Shown piece after piece: positions 27,230-35,611 of a DNA stretch of 64,000 nucleotides. The stretch is taken from contig CAMVGU010000001.1 in assembly GCA_947167105.1 (NCBI GenBank), forward strand, positions 186,001 to 250,000, given 5' to 3'. How positions within the stretch are numbered: the stretch's first letter is position 1; each line of letters begins with the position of its first letter. The position numbers and the translations under genes were made by a program. Source of the DNA: an uncultured Selenomonas sp. GTDB lineage: Bacteria; Bacillota; Negativicutes; Selenomonadales; Selenomonadaceae. The notes beneath the pieces are model-generated. The model was not told the origin of the DNA. It saw only the letters and a program-made list of their open reading frames with translations, and did no database searches.

Positions 27230-28276
27230 ATGGCCAAACGTACACCGGGCCTTGAACTCCCGCGCAGCATCATCCCTAAGACAGTCCGCAGCATCAGCCC
27301 CGCTATGGCAAAGGAATATTCCCGGCGCTGGGTGCTGGGACACTGGGCGGAAATCGTCGGGGGTGACATTGCCCGTCATGTGAAGCCCATGGGCATACGG
27401 CAGGAAATTCTCTGCCTGCAATCATTCACACCCGCATGGCAGAACGAAATCAAGCTGCTGGAAGCGCAGATTGTGCAGAAGGTAAACAACTTCGCCGGTG
27501 GCAAAATCATAAAGGGGCTGCGCTTCACCAGGCCCTGGGAGCATCCAGAGACCTTTGATTTGACAGAGAGCAGGGCTGCCCGGCAGGCAGCAGAGGCATC
27601 GCGTACCAACTGGGGCAAGGAACGTGCCAGAATGCCGCTCAACACAGCAGAAATGCACGCTGCCGAGCAAATTGCTGAAAACTGCTCCGACCCCGTCCTG
27701 GCTCAACTGGTGGCAACAATAACGCGAAAAAGAATCCAGATGGATAAGCTGCGCCTGTCCAAAGGCTGGGTACCCTGCTCAAAATGCGGCCTGCTTTGTG
27801 AGCCGGCCCGGCAGAAGGACGAAGCTGACCATGCTGTTTTGTGCGATGCCTGCAAAAGGGCAGATGCAGAAGACCTGCGCGCCCGCATACGCCATGTACT
27901 AAAAAATGTCCCCTGGGCCAGAATGAAAGAAATGCGCAAGTATGTCCCCGAGGCCACAACGGCACTTATTGCCGAGCAGCGCGCCCTGCTGGTGCAAAAG
28001 CTGGCTTCGGAAGTGGATGTCAATGACAAAAATAGCCTGAAAGCCATGGAGCTTGTCATGCTGGCCGATGGGGTCAGCCCGGATCAGCTTTCCGAGGACA
28101 GAGTAGCCCGCACACTATACAGGCTGCGGTTCAATCTGCACCGACCACCTGATTACACCGCACCGCGCCGCTATGATATAATCAAGCGCGGCAAGGAGGG
28201 CGAACAGGCCAGGCGAACACTGGCTGAAGGTGCCTTGCGGATGCGTGAGCACTATTTGCCGCCCAAGCAACCGTAA
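27230..28276 (+). CDS. DUF721 (DciA-like) protein with added zinc ribbon
   Basis: A 348-residue protein whose N-terminal third (about residues 30-100: RRWVLGHWAEIVGGDIARHV, then TPAWQNEI and KVNNF) matches DUF721, the domain of DciA, a loader of the replicative helicase. Unlike usual DUF721 proteins of about 100-180 residues, it continues with a charged linker, a five-cysteine cluster (C183, C186, C190, C205, C208: two CxxC knuckles) that looks like a zinc ribbon, and a helical C-terminal half. AAGGAGA precedes the ATG at 27230. Lying opposite dnaE fits a replication role, but that is inference. Confidence 0.8.
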   Translation: MAKRTPGLELPRSIIPKTVRSISPAMAKEYSRRWVLGHWAEIVGGDIARHVKPMGIRQEILCLQSFTPAWQNEIKLLEAQIVQKVNNFAGGKIIKGLRFTRPWEHPETFDLTESRAARQAAEASRTNWGKERARMPLNTAEMHAAEQIAENCSDPVLAQLVATITRKRIQMDKLRLSKGWVPCSKCGLLCEPARQKDEADHAVLCDACKRADAEDLRARIRHVLKNVPWARMKEMRKYVPEATTALIAEQRALLVQKLASEVDVNDKNSLKAMELVMLADGVSPDQLSEDRVARTLYRLRFNLHRPPDYTAPRRYDIIKRGKEGEQARRTLAEGALRMREHYLPPKQP

Positions 28277-28314
28277 AAAATAGCCCTGCAGGAGTTTTTT
28301 CCTCCCGCAGGGCT
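28275..28314. terminator. Bidirectional terminator
   Basis: A long stem (AGCCCTGC with GCAGGGCT, extended by GGAG / CTCC) is flanked on the left by a run of six A, which is a T-run for leftward transcripts. It ends both the DUF721 gene and the leftward phosphatase transcript. Confidence 0.8.
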
Positions 28315-28321
28315 GTTTCCA

Positions 28322-28456
28322 TCAACTTTCCTGCAAAAATCCGAAGATAGTCTTCCAGTAAGTCTCCGGTGCTTCCTTCATGGCCTCCCCGTGTCCGGCT
28401 CCCTGCAAAGAGCGTAACAACCTCGCGTTTCCCGGGTTTTCCATGTACTGCTCCAA
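28322..28456 (-). pseudogene. C-terminal stump of an alpha/beta hydrolase gene
   Basis: Directly after, and in frame with, the stop codon of the HAD phosphatase, 44 more codons read through to a TGA. The peptide contains GAGHGEAMKEAPETYWKTIF, the typical last segment of alpha/beta hydrolases (the catalytic His in GAGHG, then P-x-x-YW and a terminal FL helix). There is no start codon of its own beyond a TTG, and none of the rest of the fold is present. I read it as the 3' remnant of a deleted hydrolase gene. Confidence 0.65.
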
Positions 28457-29536
28457 TTACTGCGCACGCTTTACCTTGTCGCCGTATATCGTCTTGAATT
28501 CGTCACGCATGGATATGGTGTTCCAGCCACGTTCTCGCGCTGTTTTCTCGCAGTCGGCAGCTTTCTTGATATTGCCAAGTTCTCTTACTACATCATCGCA
28601 CAGCACCATAAAGGCTGCACTCTTGTATGGATTGTCCTGCAACGTGTACTCAAACATCCCGCTGTCACCCATGGAGTTGCCAAAGGCGAGTACAGGCCGT
28701 TTGCCAATTTGGTTGAGGATGGAGAAAATCTTGGCCGTCTTGCCGTTTTCGCGCATAGGTTCTCCCGAAATGACAATTTTCTCCTTGTGGCGGTCATAGA
28801 AATGGCTGTTCGCCTTATCCTTCCCCATGCCTGTGGAAGTATAGACGAAATCAGTGGCTAGAATCCTGTCAGGGCGAACTGGTATAATGCCATCCACCAG
28901 TTCCCTTGTCGTATCCACGCCGCAGGCCGAATCAATGTATACTGCGAAACCGTTGTTGCCCAGGTACGACATGATTTCTACCATGGGCAGGTAGAAAGCC
29001 TCGCCGCGTTTCAGATTCGTCAGCCCCGTTTCCTGTGTCTCCATGAATCTCCTGACATAGGCCCTGTATTCCTGCGGTGTCATGCCCGCATACGCAGATG
29101 TCAGATAGCCAATAAGCAGCTTGTTGTCCTCTGGGGAGATACCGGTCTTATTGTAAATCTGCGGCCTGATTCTTTCCGCCAGGGCCTTCATTTCCTTGGA
29201 TGGTTTGTAAGACGGGTCTTCCAGGGCACGATGCAGGAACATAGTCTCCTGGAAATAAAAAGGCGCTGTCTCGCAGTAAAAGGTTCCATCCATATCGAAT
29301 ACGGCAATACGATCCTCTTCCGGGATGAAGTCCGGGCTTTGAGGGTCGGTGGCATTTTCAACAAAGTCCACGATTCTTTGCTTCGTGAGCGAATTATCAT
29401 TCCAGTATTGGAAATCTGCGGCCTTTTCCACATGAATAGCCGCTACTTCCTCCCTGGAGGCCGCTTGTCCTCCCACTGAAACGCCCATAGCCAGCAGTGC
29501 CGCCATGACTCCTGCCATCAGCTTGTTTTTGTTCAT
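28457..29536 (-). CDS. Exported HAD-family phosphatase
   Basis: A 359-residue protein with a signal peptide (MNKNKLMAGVMAALLAMGVS, cut near residue 26) and the HAD phosphatase motifs. Motif I is VFDMDGTFY with D81 and D83. YIDSACGVDTTRE follows, and motif IV is LAFGNSMGDSGMFEYT. It probably acts as a periplasmic or surface phosphomonoesterase; the substrate is unknown. The large cap between motifs I and II resembles phosphoserine-phosphatase-like or acid-phosphatase relatives in Gram-negative and Negativicutes genomes. It is monocistronic, with an alpha/beta-hydrolase remnant and a terminator behind it. Confidence 0.82.
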   Translation of the reverse strand: MNKNKLMAGVMAALLAMGVSVGGQAASREEVAAIHVEKAADFQYWNDNSLTKQRIVDFVENATDPQSPDFIPEEDRIAVFDMDGTFYCETAPFYFQETMFLHRALEDPSYKPSKEMKALAERIRPQIYNKTGISPEDNKLLIGYLTSAYAGMTPQEYRAYVRRFMETQETGLTNLKRGEAFYLPMVEIMSYLGNNGFAVYIDSACGVDTTRELVDGIIPVRPDRILATDFVYTSTGMGKDKANSHFYDRHKEKIVISGEPMRENGKTAKIFSILNQIGKRPVLAFGNSMGDSGMFEYTLQDNPYKSAAFMVLCDDVVRELGNIKKAADCEKTARERGWNTISMRDEFKTIYGDKVKRAQ

Positions 29537-29653
29537 TTGCCATACTCCCCTTCACACATTAAAGTCCAAGTCCACCCTATCACTTACCCATTGGTTTAAT
29601 TCGCCATAAAATTTTCTTTCCCTTCCTGACAGTTCGAATCTATGATTCCAGTA

Positions 29654-29682
29654 TTGAATTGGACTTCAAAATAATATAAAAT
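29654..29682 (+). promoter_or_regulatory. Promoter of the acyl-CoA ligase / ior operon
   Basis: TTGAAT (29654-29659) and TAAAAT (29677-29682) are separated by 17 bp in an AT-rich stretch, 71 bp before the first start. The rest of the 217-bp gap shows no other structure I could support. Confidence 0.55.
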
Positions 29683-29753
29683 AAGACTGTTACTGTGTAA
29701 AAATGAGGAAGCACTGCATACAGCATGTTTCCCTGGGTAAAGGAGTAAATGTT

Positions 29754-31391
29754 ATGCCAGTCATGGATTATCTGGAGCGCAATGCCGAGCTTTATGGCGA
29801 TGAGGTGGCGCTCGTGGAGCTGAACCCTGCCGAAAAGGACGGACGGCGGCTAAGCTGGAAGGAATTCAGCCTTATCGAGTCTGATTCAAATGCCCCCTAC
29901 CGGAGGGAAATCACCTGGCAGGTCTTCGACGAGAAGGCCAACCGTTGTGCCAATCTGCTGCTTTCCCGAGGCATACGCAAGGGGGATAAGGTAGCTATCC
30001 TGATGTACAACTGCATGGAATGGCTGCCCATCTATTTCGGCATCCTGAAAACAGGTGCCATAGCCGTACCCTTCAATTTCCGCTATGATGCGGATGAAAT
30101 TCTCTACTGCGCAGAGCTGGCAGAAGTGAATATCGTCATCTTCGGGCCGGAGTTCATTGGCCGTATCGAGACACATGCGGAGCGCCTCTCCAGAGGCAGG
30201 CTGCTTATTTACGTAGGTGACGGCTGCCCCAGCTTCGCGGAAAGCTATCACCTGCTGGTAGCAGACTGCTCCAGCTCCAAGCCGGAGGTGCCTCCCATCA
30301 CCGATGAAGATTTGGGGGCAATTTATTTTTCCTCCGGCACCACCGGCTTTCCGAAGGCCATCCTGCACAAGCACCAGAGCCTGACCCAGGCAGCAGAGAT
30401 GGAGCAGAAGCACCATTTGACTTCCCGTGAGGATACCTTCCTCTGCATTCCGCCCCTGTATCACACGGGAGCGAAATTCCATTGGATGGGCAGCCTGATC
30501 TCAGGCAGCAAGGCGGTGCTGCTGAAGGGAACAAAGCCAAAGGTTATCCTGGAAGCGGTTTCCCAAGAGCAATGCACTATTGTCTGGCTGCTGGTTCCCT
30601 GGGCGCAGGATATCCTGGACGCCCTGGACAGGGGCGACCTGAAGCTTGACGACTATGAGCTTAAACAGTGGCGGCTTATGCACATCGGTGCCCAGCCGGT
30701 ACCGCCCAGCCTTGTCCGCCGCTGGCAGGAATACTTCCCCCATCACGCTTACGACACCAACTACGGCCTCTCCGAATCCATCGGCCCCGGCTGCGTGCAT
30801 CTGGGTCTGGAAAATACCCGCAAGGTGGGCGCCATCGGCGTACCCGGCTACCGCTGGCAGTGCCGGATCGTGGATGAGCAAGGCAAGACCGTCCCCCAGG
30901 GAGAAGTGGGAGAGCTCTGCGTGAAAGGGCCTGGGGTCATGACCTGCTATTACAATGACCCGGAGGCGACTGCGGCTGTCCTGAAGGACGGCTGGCTTTT
31001 CACCGGGGATATGGCCATGCAGGACGAAGAAGGCTTCTATTTCCTGGTGGATCGCAAGAAAGATGTAATAGTCAGCGGCGGTGAGAATATCTATCCGGTG
31101 CAGATCGAGGATTTCCTGCATAAATGCGATAAGGTGAAGGATGCAGCGGTCATCGGCCTGCCGGACAGGCGGCTGGGAGAGATCAGCGCCGCCATCATCG
31201 AAATCAAGGAAGGCTGTACCTGTACGAAGCAGGAAATTGAGGATTTCTGCCTGGCCCTGCCCCGCTACAAGCGTCCGAAGCAGATTATCTTCGCCCCTGT
31301 GCCCCGCAATGCCACCGGCAAGATAGAAAAACCGGTGCTGCGCAAGCGATACGGCGCGGAGCAGCTTGTGGCAAAGGAAAACAGGAGTTAG
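29754..31391 (+). CDS. AMP-forming acyl-CoA ligase
   Basis: A 545-residue member of the ANL superfamily that activates a carboxylic acid as acyl-AMP and transfers it to CoA. Motifs: the P-loop IYFSSGTTGFPKA near 185, YGLSES near 318, the hinge region GWLFTGDMAMQDEEGFYFLV near 410-430, RKKDVIVSGGENIYP, and the catalytic Lys in NATGKIEK near the end. The ATG at 29754 follows AAAGGAG; an earlier in-frame ATG at 29703 has none. As the first gene before iorAB and a second ligase, it may activate an aromatic or related acid, but its substrate is not readable from sequence. Confidence 0.85.
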   Translation: MPVMDYLERNAELYGDEVALVELNPAEKDGRRLSWKEFSLIESDSNAPYRREITWQVFDEKANRCANLLLSRGIRKGDKVAILMYNCMEWLPIYFGILKTGAIAVPFNFRYDADEILYCAELAEVNIVIFGPEFIGRIETHAERLSRGRLLIYVGDGCPSFAESYHLLVADCSSSKPEVPPITDEDLGAIYFSSGTTGFPKAILHKHQSLTQAAEMEQKHHLTSREDTFLCIPPLYHTGAKFHWMGSLISGSKAVLLKGTKPKVILEAVSQEQCTIVWLLVPWAQDILDALDRGDLKLDDYELKQWRLMHIGAQPVPPSLVRRWQEYFPHHAYDTNYGLSESIGPGCVHLGLENTRKVGAIGVPGYRWQCRIVDEQGKTVPQGEVGELCVKGPGVMTCYYNDPEATAAVLKDGWLFTGDMAMQDEEGFYFLVDRKKDVIVSGGENIYPVQIEDFLHKCDKVKDAAVIGLPDRRLGEISAAIIEIKEGCTCTKQEIEDFCLALPRYKRPKQIIFAPVPRNATGKIEKPVLRKRYGAEQLVAKENRS

Positions 31392-31414
31392 TTTTAGTTT
31401 AGGAGAGCGAACTT

Positions 31415-33148
31415 ATGAAAGAACTGATGTTGGGCAATAAGGCCGTAGCCAGGGGCCTGTATGAGGCCGGAGTGTGCTTTGTCTCCAGTTATCCCGGTAC
31501 TCCCAGTACCGAGATAACCGAGGAAGCTGCCCTTTATGATGAGATTTACTGCGAATGGGCACCCAATGAAAAGGTGGCAATGGAGTCCGCCTTCGGTGCA
31601 TCGCTGGCAGGACGCAGGGCCTTCTGCGCCCAGAAGCATGTGGGGCTGAATGTAGCCGCCGATCCCCTGTTCACCATGTCCTACACGGGGGTCAATGCCG
31701 GCTTTGTGGTGGTAGTGGCTGATGATGCTGGCTGCCATTCCTCCCAGAACGAACAGGACAGCCGCCACTACGCCAGAGCTGCAAAGCTGCCCATGCTGGA
31801 GCCTGCGGATTCCTCCGAAGCGCTGGCTTTCACAAAACTCGCCTACGAGCTTTCCGAGAAATACGATACCCCTGTGCTCCTCAAGATGTGCACCCGTGTG
31901 GCACATTCCCAGTCTGTAGTGGAAACCGGCAAGCGGGAGGAGTACAACAAGCCTTATGAGAAAAACATCGGCAAGTATGTGATGATGCCCGGCAACGCCA
32001 AGCGGCGGCATCCGATAGTGGAAAAGCGCACGGAGGCCCTCAGGGAATACGCGGAAACCTCCCCTATCAACCGCATCGAGAAGGGAACGGGAGACATCGG
32101 CATCATCACCGCCTCTACCTCCTATCAGTATGTGAAGGAAGTCTTCGGGGATGAAGCCCATATCCTGAAGCTGGGCATGACCAATCCCCTGCCGGATAAT
32201 CTCATCCGCCAATTCGCAGCGGGTGTCAAAGAGCTTTATGTAGTAGAGGAACTGGACAGCATCATCGAGGAGCATGTAAAAGCTCTGGGCCTTACAGTCA
32301 AGGGCAGCGAGCTTCTGCCCCGCATAGACGAGTTCTGCCAGAACCAGATTGCTGCCGCCTTTGGCCGTAAGGCGCCTGAGGGCGTAGTTCTGGAAGATGC
32401 CATCCCGCCCCGTCCCCCCCTGATGTGCGCCGGCTGCCCCCACCGGGGCATGTTCTACGCCCTGCAGAAGCGTAAATGCACTGTGCTCGGCGATATTGGC
32501 TGCTACACCCTGGGTGCAGTCGCCCCCCTAAATGCCATTGAGCTCACTCTTTGCATGGGTGCCTCTATCGGTGCAGTCCACGGCTTCAACAAGATGCTTG
32601 GCCGGGAGAGCGAGGGCAAGACCGTGGCGGTCATTGGTGACTCCACCTTCATGCATTCCGGCATGACAGGCCTCGCCAATGTCGCCTACAACCAGTCCAA
32701 TTCCACCATCATCATCCTGGATAATTCCATCACCGGCATGACCGGGCATCAGCAGAACCCCACCACGGGCTACAATATCAAAGGCGACCCTGCCGGCAAG
32801 ATTGACCTGGAGGCCCTCTGCCGGGCCATGGGCTTCCAGCGGGTGCGGGTGGTAGATCCTTACGACCTGACGGCCTGCGATACAGCCCTCAAGGAGGAGC
32901 TGGCGGCAGAAGGCCCCTCCATCATAATTTCCCGCCGTCCCTGCGCCCTCCTGAAATATGTGAAGCACAAGGCTCCCCTCAAGGTGGACAAGGAGAAGTG
33001 CATCGGCTGCAAGTCCTGTATGCGGGTGGGCTGCCCCGCCATTTCCATGCAGGAAGGCAAGGCTGTGGTAGACAATACCCAGTGCGTGGGCTGCAACGTC
33101 TGCAGCCAGCTTTGCCCCAAGCAGGCTTTCAGCAGTACGACGGATTGA
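31415..33148 (+). CDS. iorA: Indolepyruvate:ferredoxin oxidoreductase alpha subunit
   Basis: The large subunit of a TPP-dependent, oxygen-sensitive enzyme that interconverts aryl pyruvates and aryl-acetyl-CoA with ferredoxin. The 577-residue chain begins with the pyrimidine-binding half (FVSSYPGTPSTEITE). The TPP-binding half has MCAGCPHRGMFY near 340 and the GDSTFMHSGM/ILDNSITGMTGHQQNP region. It ends with two ferredoxin-type clusters: C529, C532, C535, C540 (first, with an x4 gap) and C557, C560, C563, C567. In anaerobes the reaction can run reductively to rebuild aromatic amino acids from aryl acids. Confidence 0.93.
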   Translation: MKELMLGNKAVARGLYEAGVCFVSSYPGTPSTEITEEAALYDEIYCEWAPNEKVAMESAFGASLAGRRAFCAQKHVGLNVAADPLFTMSYTGVNAGFVVVVADDAGCHSSQNEQDSRHYARAAKLPMLEPADSSEALAFTKLAYELSEKYDTPVLLKMCTRVAHSQSVVETGKREEYNKPYEKNIGKYVMMPGNAKRRHPIVEKRTEALREYAETSPINRIEKGTGDIGIITASTSYQYVKEVFGDEAHILKLGMTNPLPDNLIRQFAAGVKELYVVEELDSIIEEHVKALGLTVKGSELLPRIDEFCQNQIAAAFGRKAPEGVVLEDAIPPRPPLMCAGCPHRGMFYALQKRKCTVLGDIGCYTLGAVAPLNAIELTLCMGASIGAVHGFNKMLGRESEGKTVAVIGDSTFMHSGMTGLANVAYNQSNSTIIILDNSITGMTGHQQNPTTGYNIKGDPAGKIDLEALCRAMGFQRVRVVDPYDLTACDTALKEELAAEGPSIIISRRPCALLKYVKHKAPLKVDKEKCIGCKSCMRVGCPAISMQEGKAVVDNTQCVGCNVCSQLCPKQAFSSTTD

Positions 33149-33161
33149 GGTGAGCAAAGAA

Positions 33162-33737
33162 ATGGAAACAAAGAATATCATGATTGTAGGCGTCGGTGGG
33201 CAAGGCTCCCTGCTGGCCAGCAAACTCCTGGGGCATCTGCTGCTCAATGAAGGCTATGATGTCAAGGTATCCGAAGTCCACGGCATGTCCCAGCGGGGCG
33301 GCAGCGTTGTTACCTATGTGCGCTTCGGGGACAGGGTTTATTCCCCAGTGGTTGACAAGGGAGAGGCAGACTTTATCGTTTCCTTTGAAATACTGGAGAC
33401 TGCCCGCTGGCTGCCCTATCTGAAGCAGGACGGGCAAATCGTCACCAACACCCAGCAGATCGCTCCCATGCCTGTCATCACTGGCGCGGCCACATACCCT
33501 GAGCAGCTTGTGGAAAAAATTAAAAGCAAAGGCATAAAGATTGATGCAATGGATTGCCTGACGCTCGCCAGGGAAGCTGGCTCTCCCAAGGCTGTAAATA
33601 TCGTGCTCCTGGGCAGGCTCTCCCATTATTTCGGCATCAGGGAGGAAGCGTGGCAGGAAGCAATGACAGCCGTTGTGCCGCCCAAATTCCTGGAGCTGAA
33701 CCGCAAAGCGTTTGCACTGGGCAAAAATTTTGCCTGA
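33162..33737 (+). CDS. iorB: Indolepyruvate:ferredoxin oxidoreductase beta subunit
   Basis: The 191-residue gamma-type subunit that completes IOR. It shows the family motifs IMIVGVGGQGSLLASKLLG at the N-terminus, SEVHGMSQRGGSV near 40-52 and ILETARWLPYL. I chose the ATG at 33162, preceded by GAGGTGA; the GTG at 33150 would place the ribosome-binding site inside the coding part. It starts 13 nt after iorA stops, so the two are expected to be made together. Confidence 0.92.
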   Translation: METKNIMIVGVGGQGSLLASKLLGHLLLNEGYDVKVSEVHGMSQRGGSVVTYVRFGDRVYSPVVDKGEADFIVSFEILETARWLPYLKQDGQIVTNTQQIAPMPVITGAATYPEQLVEKIKSKGIKIDAMDCLTLAREAGSPKAVNIVLLGRLSHYFGIREEAWQEAMTAVVPPKFLELNRKAFALGKNFA

Positions 33738-33764
33738 TTACCCTGATTACAAGGAGGAAACCCC

Positions 33765-35066
33765 ATGGCTAAATATTTCCAGGAGGAAATCGAATGTGCT
33801 CCCCGCGAGCGGATTAGGGCAATGCAGGACGAAAAGCTCCGCAAGCAGGTACGACATGTATGGGAGAATGTGCCTTATTATCGCAAGAAGATGGAGGAAA
33901 AGGGCGTAACGCCGGAGGACATCAGCTCTACTTCCGACCTGCATAAGCTGCCCTTCCTCTCCAAGGCAGACCTCAGAAATGCCTATCCCTACGGGCTTTT
34001 GGCCTGCCCTCTCAAGGACTGCGTGCGCATACACTCCACCTCCGGCACAACAGGCAAGCGCGTCATTGCCTTCTACACCCAGGCTGATATCGACATGTGG
34101 TCGGAATGCGCGGCTCGTGCCATCGTGGCGGCGGGCGGCGGGCCGGAGGATGTCTGCCAGATTTCCTACGGCTATGGGCTCTTTACGGGAGGCGCAGGGC
34201 TGGACGGCGGCTCCCACAAGGTCGGCTGCCTCACCGTTCCCACCAGCTCCGGCAATACGGACAGGCAGATCATGTTCCTGATGGATCTCAAAGCCACCAT
34301 TCTCTGCTGCACCCCAAGCTATGCGGCCTACTTAGGCGAATCACTGAAGGAAAGGGGCTATAAGCCTGAGGACATACCTTTGAAAGCAGGTATCTTCGGG
34401 GCAGAACCCTGGTCTGAGGAAATGAGGCGCGACATCGAGCAGACTCTGGGCATCAAAGCCTACGACATCTACGGGCTCACGGAGATTTCCGGCCCCGGCG
34501 TGGCCTTTGAATGCTCTGCCCAGCAGGGCATGCACATCAACGAAGACCATTTCCTGGTGGAAACCATTGACCCGGACACAGGCGAAACATTGCCGGAGGG
34601 CACTCAGGGCGAGCTGGTCTTCACCTCCCTGGACAAAGCGGCCTTCCCCCTGCTGCGCTACCGCACGAGAGACATCTGCACCCTTACAAGGGAGCCATGC
34701 TCCTGCGGCCGCACCCATGTGCGCATGGCCAAGCCCAAGGGACGCTCCGACGATATGCTCATCATCCGTGGCGTGAATGTCTTCCCGAGCCAGATTGAGA
34801 CGGTGCTGATGAACAATGGCTACGCTGCCAACTACCAGATCATCATAGGCCGGGTGAACAACACAGACACCTTTGAAGTCAAAGTTGAAATGACGCCGGA
34901 TATGTTCACCGATAACGTGGGCGAAATCGACGAGCGGCGCAAAGCTCTCTCCGATGACTTGAAAGCCATGCTGGGCATCAAGGCCAGGATTTCCCTGGTG
35001 GCCCCCAAGAGCATCACCCGCAGCGAGGGCAAGGCTGTCCGCGTCATAGATAACCGCAAGCTGTGA
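33765..35066 (+). CDS. paaK: Phenylacetate-CoA ligase
   Basis: It converts phenylacetate (or a related aryl acid) to its CoA thioester with ATP. The 433-residue length and motifs fit the PaaK subgroup of the ANL superfamily: RIHSTSGTTGKRVIAFYT near 87-104, YGYGLFTGG, GAEPWSEEMR, YDIYGLTEISGPGVAFEC, and RSDDMLIIRGVNVFPSQIE near 330. Placement between iorB and an ACT gene is the classic aryl-acid cluster of anaerobes and archaea, where PaaK supplies the aryl-acetyl-CoA that IOR reductively carboxylates, or works in the opposite, ATP-yielding direction. GGAGGAAA precedes the ATG. Confidence 0.92.
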   Translation: MAKYFQEEIECAPRERIRAMQDEKLRKQVRHVWENVPYYRKKMEEKGVTPEDISSTSDLHKLPFLSKADLRNAYPYGLLACPLKDCVRIHSTSGTTGKRVIAFYTQADIDMWSECAARAIVAAGGGPEDVCQISYGYGLFTGGAGLDGGSHKVGCLTVPTSSGNTDRQIMFLMDLKATILCCTPSYAAYLGESLKERGYKPEDIPLKAGIFGAEPWSEEMRRDIEQTLGIKAYDIYGLTEISGPGVAFECSAQQGMHINEDHFLVETIDPDTGETLPEGTQGELVFTSLDKAAFPLLRYRTRDICTLTREPCSCGRTHVRMAKPKGRSDDMLIIRGVNVFPSQIETVLMNNGYAANYQIIIGRVNNTDTFEVKVEMTPDMFTDNVGEIDERRKALSDDLKAMLGIKARISLVAPKSITRSEGKAVRVIDNRKL

Positions 35067-35078
35067 GGAGGAAACATT

Positions 35079-35504
35079 ATGAGCGTGAAACAGATTTCCG
35101 TCTTCCTGGAAAACAAGCCCGGCACACTGAAGGGCTTGACAACGGTGCTGGCACAGAATGACATAAACATCCGTGCCCTCTCCCTCTCCGATACGAAGGA
35201 CTTCGGCATCGTGCGCATGCTGGTCAATGATGTCTATGCAGCTACCAACGTGCTAAAAGAAGAAGGCTTCATCGCTTCCCTGACCCCGGTGCTGGTCTAT
35301 GAGATTTCCGATGAGAGCGGAGGCCTGGACAAGCTGCTGGTGCATTTTGAAGAGGCCCAGGTGAACATCGAGTACATGTACGCCTTTGCCGGCAGGAACG
35401 CCGCTTACATGATTTTCCGCGTGGCAGACACAAAAAAAGCCGAGGCTGTCCTGCAGGGCAAGGGCCTGCATTCACTCGCACAAGACGAGATTGCCTCGGT
35501 GTAG
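35079..35504 (+). CDS. Tandem ACT domain protein
   Basis: A 141-residue protein made of two ACT-type repeats: residues 4-66 beginning QISVFLENKPGTLKGLTTVL, and residues 70-138 with HFEEAQVNIEYMYAFAGRN. Stand-alone tandem ACT proteins regularly follow paaK in anaerobic ior-paaK clusters and are thought to sense amino acids, probably aromatic ones; the output is unknown. It starts 12 nt after paaK behind GAGGAGG and is followed by a strong terminator, so it closes the five-gene operon. Confidence 0.87.
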   Translation: MSVKQISVFLENKPGTLKGLTTVLAQNDINIRALSLSDTKDFGIVRMLVNDVYAATNVLKEEGFIASLTPVLVYEISDESGGLDKLLVHFEEAQVNIEYMYAFAGRNAAYMIFRVADTKKAEAVLQGKGLHSLAQDEIASV

Positions 35505-35526
35505 AATATGGGAAACTTCCGGAAAG

Positions 35527-35556
35527 AAAAGAGCAAGGCCTGGCCTTGCTCTTTTT
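35527..35556 (+). terminator. Strong terminator closing the ior-paaK operon
   Basis: A near-perfect 14-bp stem (AAAAGAGCAAGGCC with GGCCTTGCTCTTTT) and a T-run. The symmetric A-run may also stop leftward transcripts from the NlpC gene. Confidence 0.85.
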
Positions 35557-35611
35557 CCATGCAACGGTTACAACATACGTGAACTTTATCTGACCTGCGA
35601 GAAAAACTCCC

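Noticed and set aside
35079-35504. Idea that the ACT gene is an acetolactate synthase small subunit
   Set aside because: Tandem ACT layout and position after paaK fit the aryl-acid cluster; no ilvB nearby.
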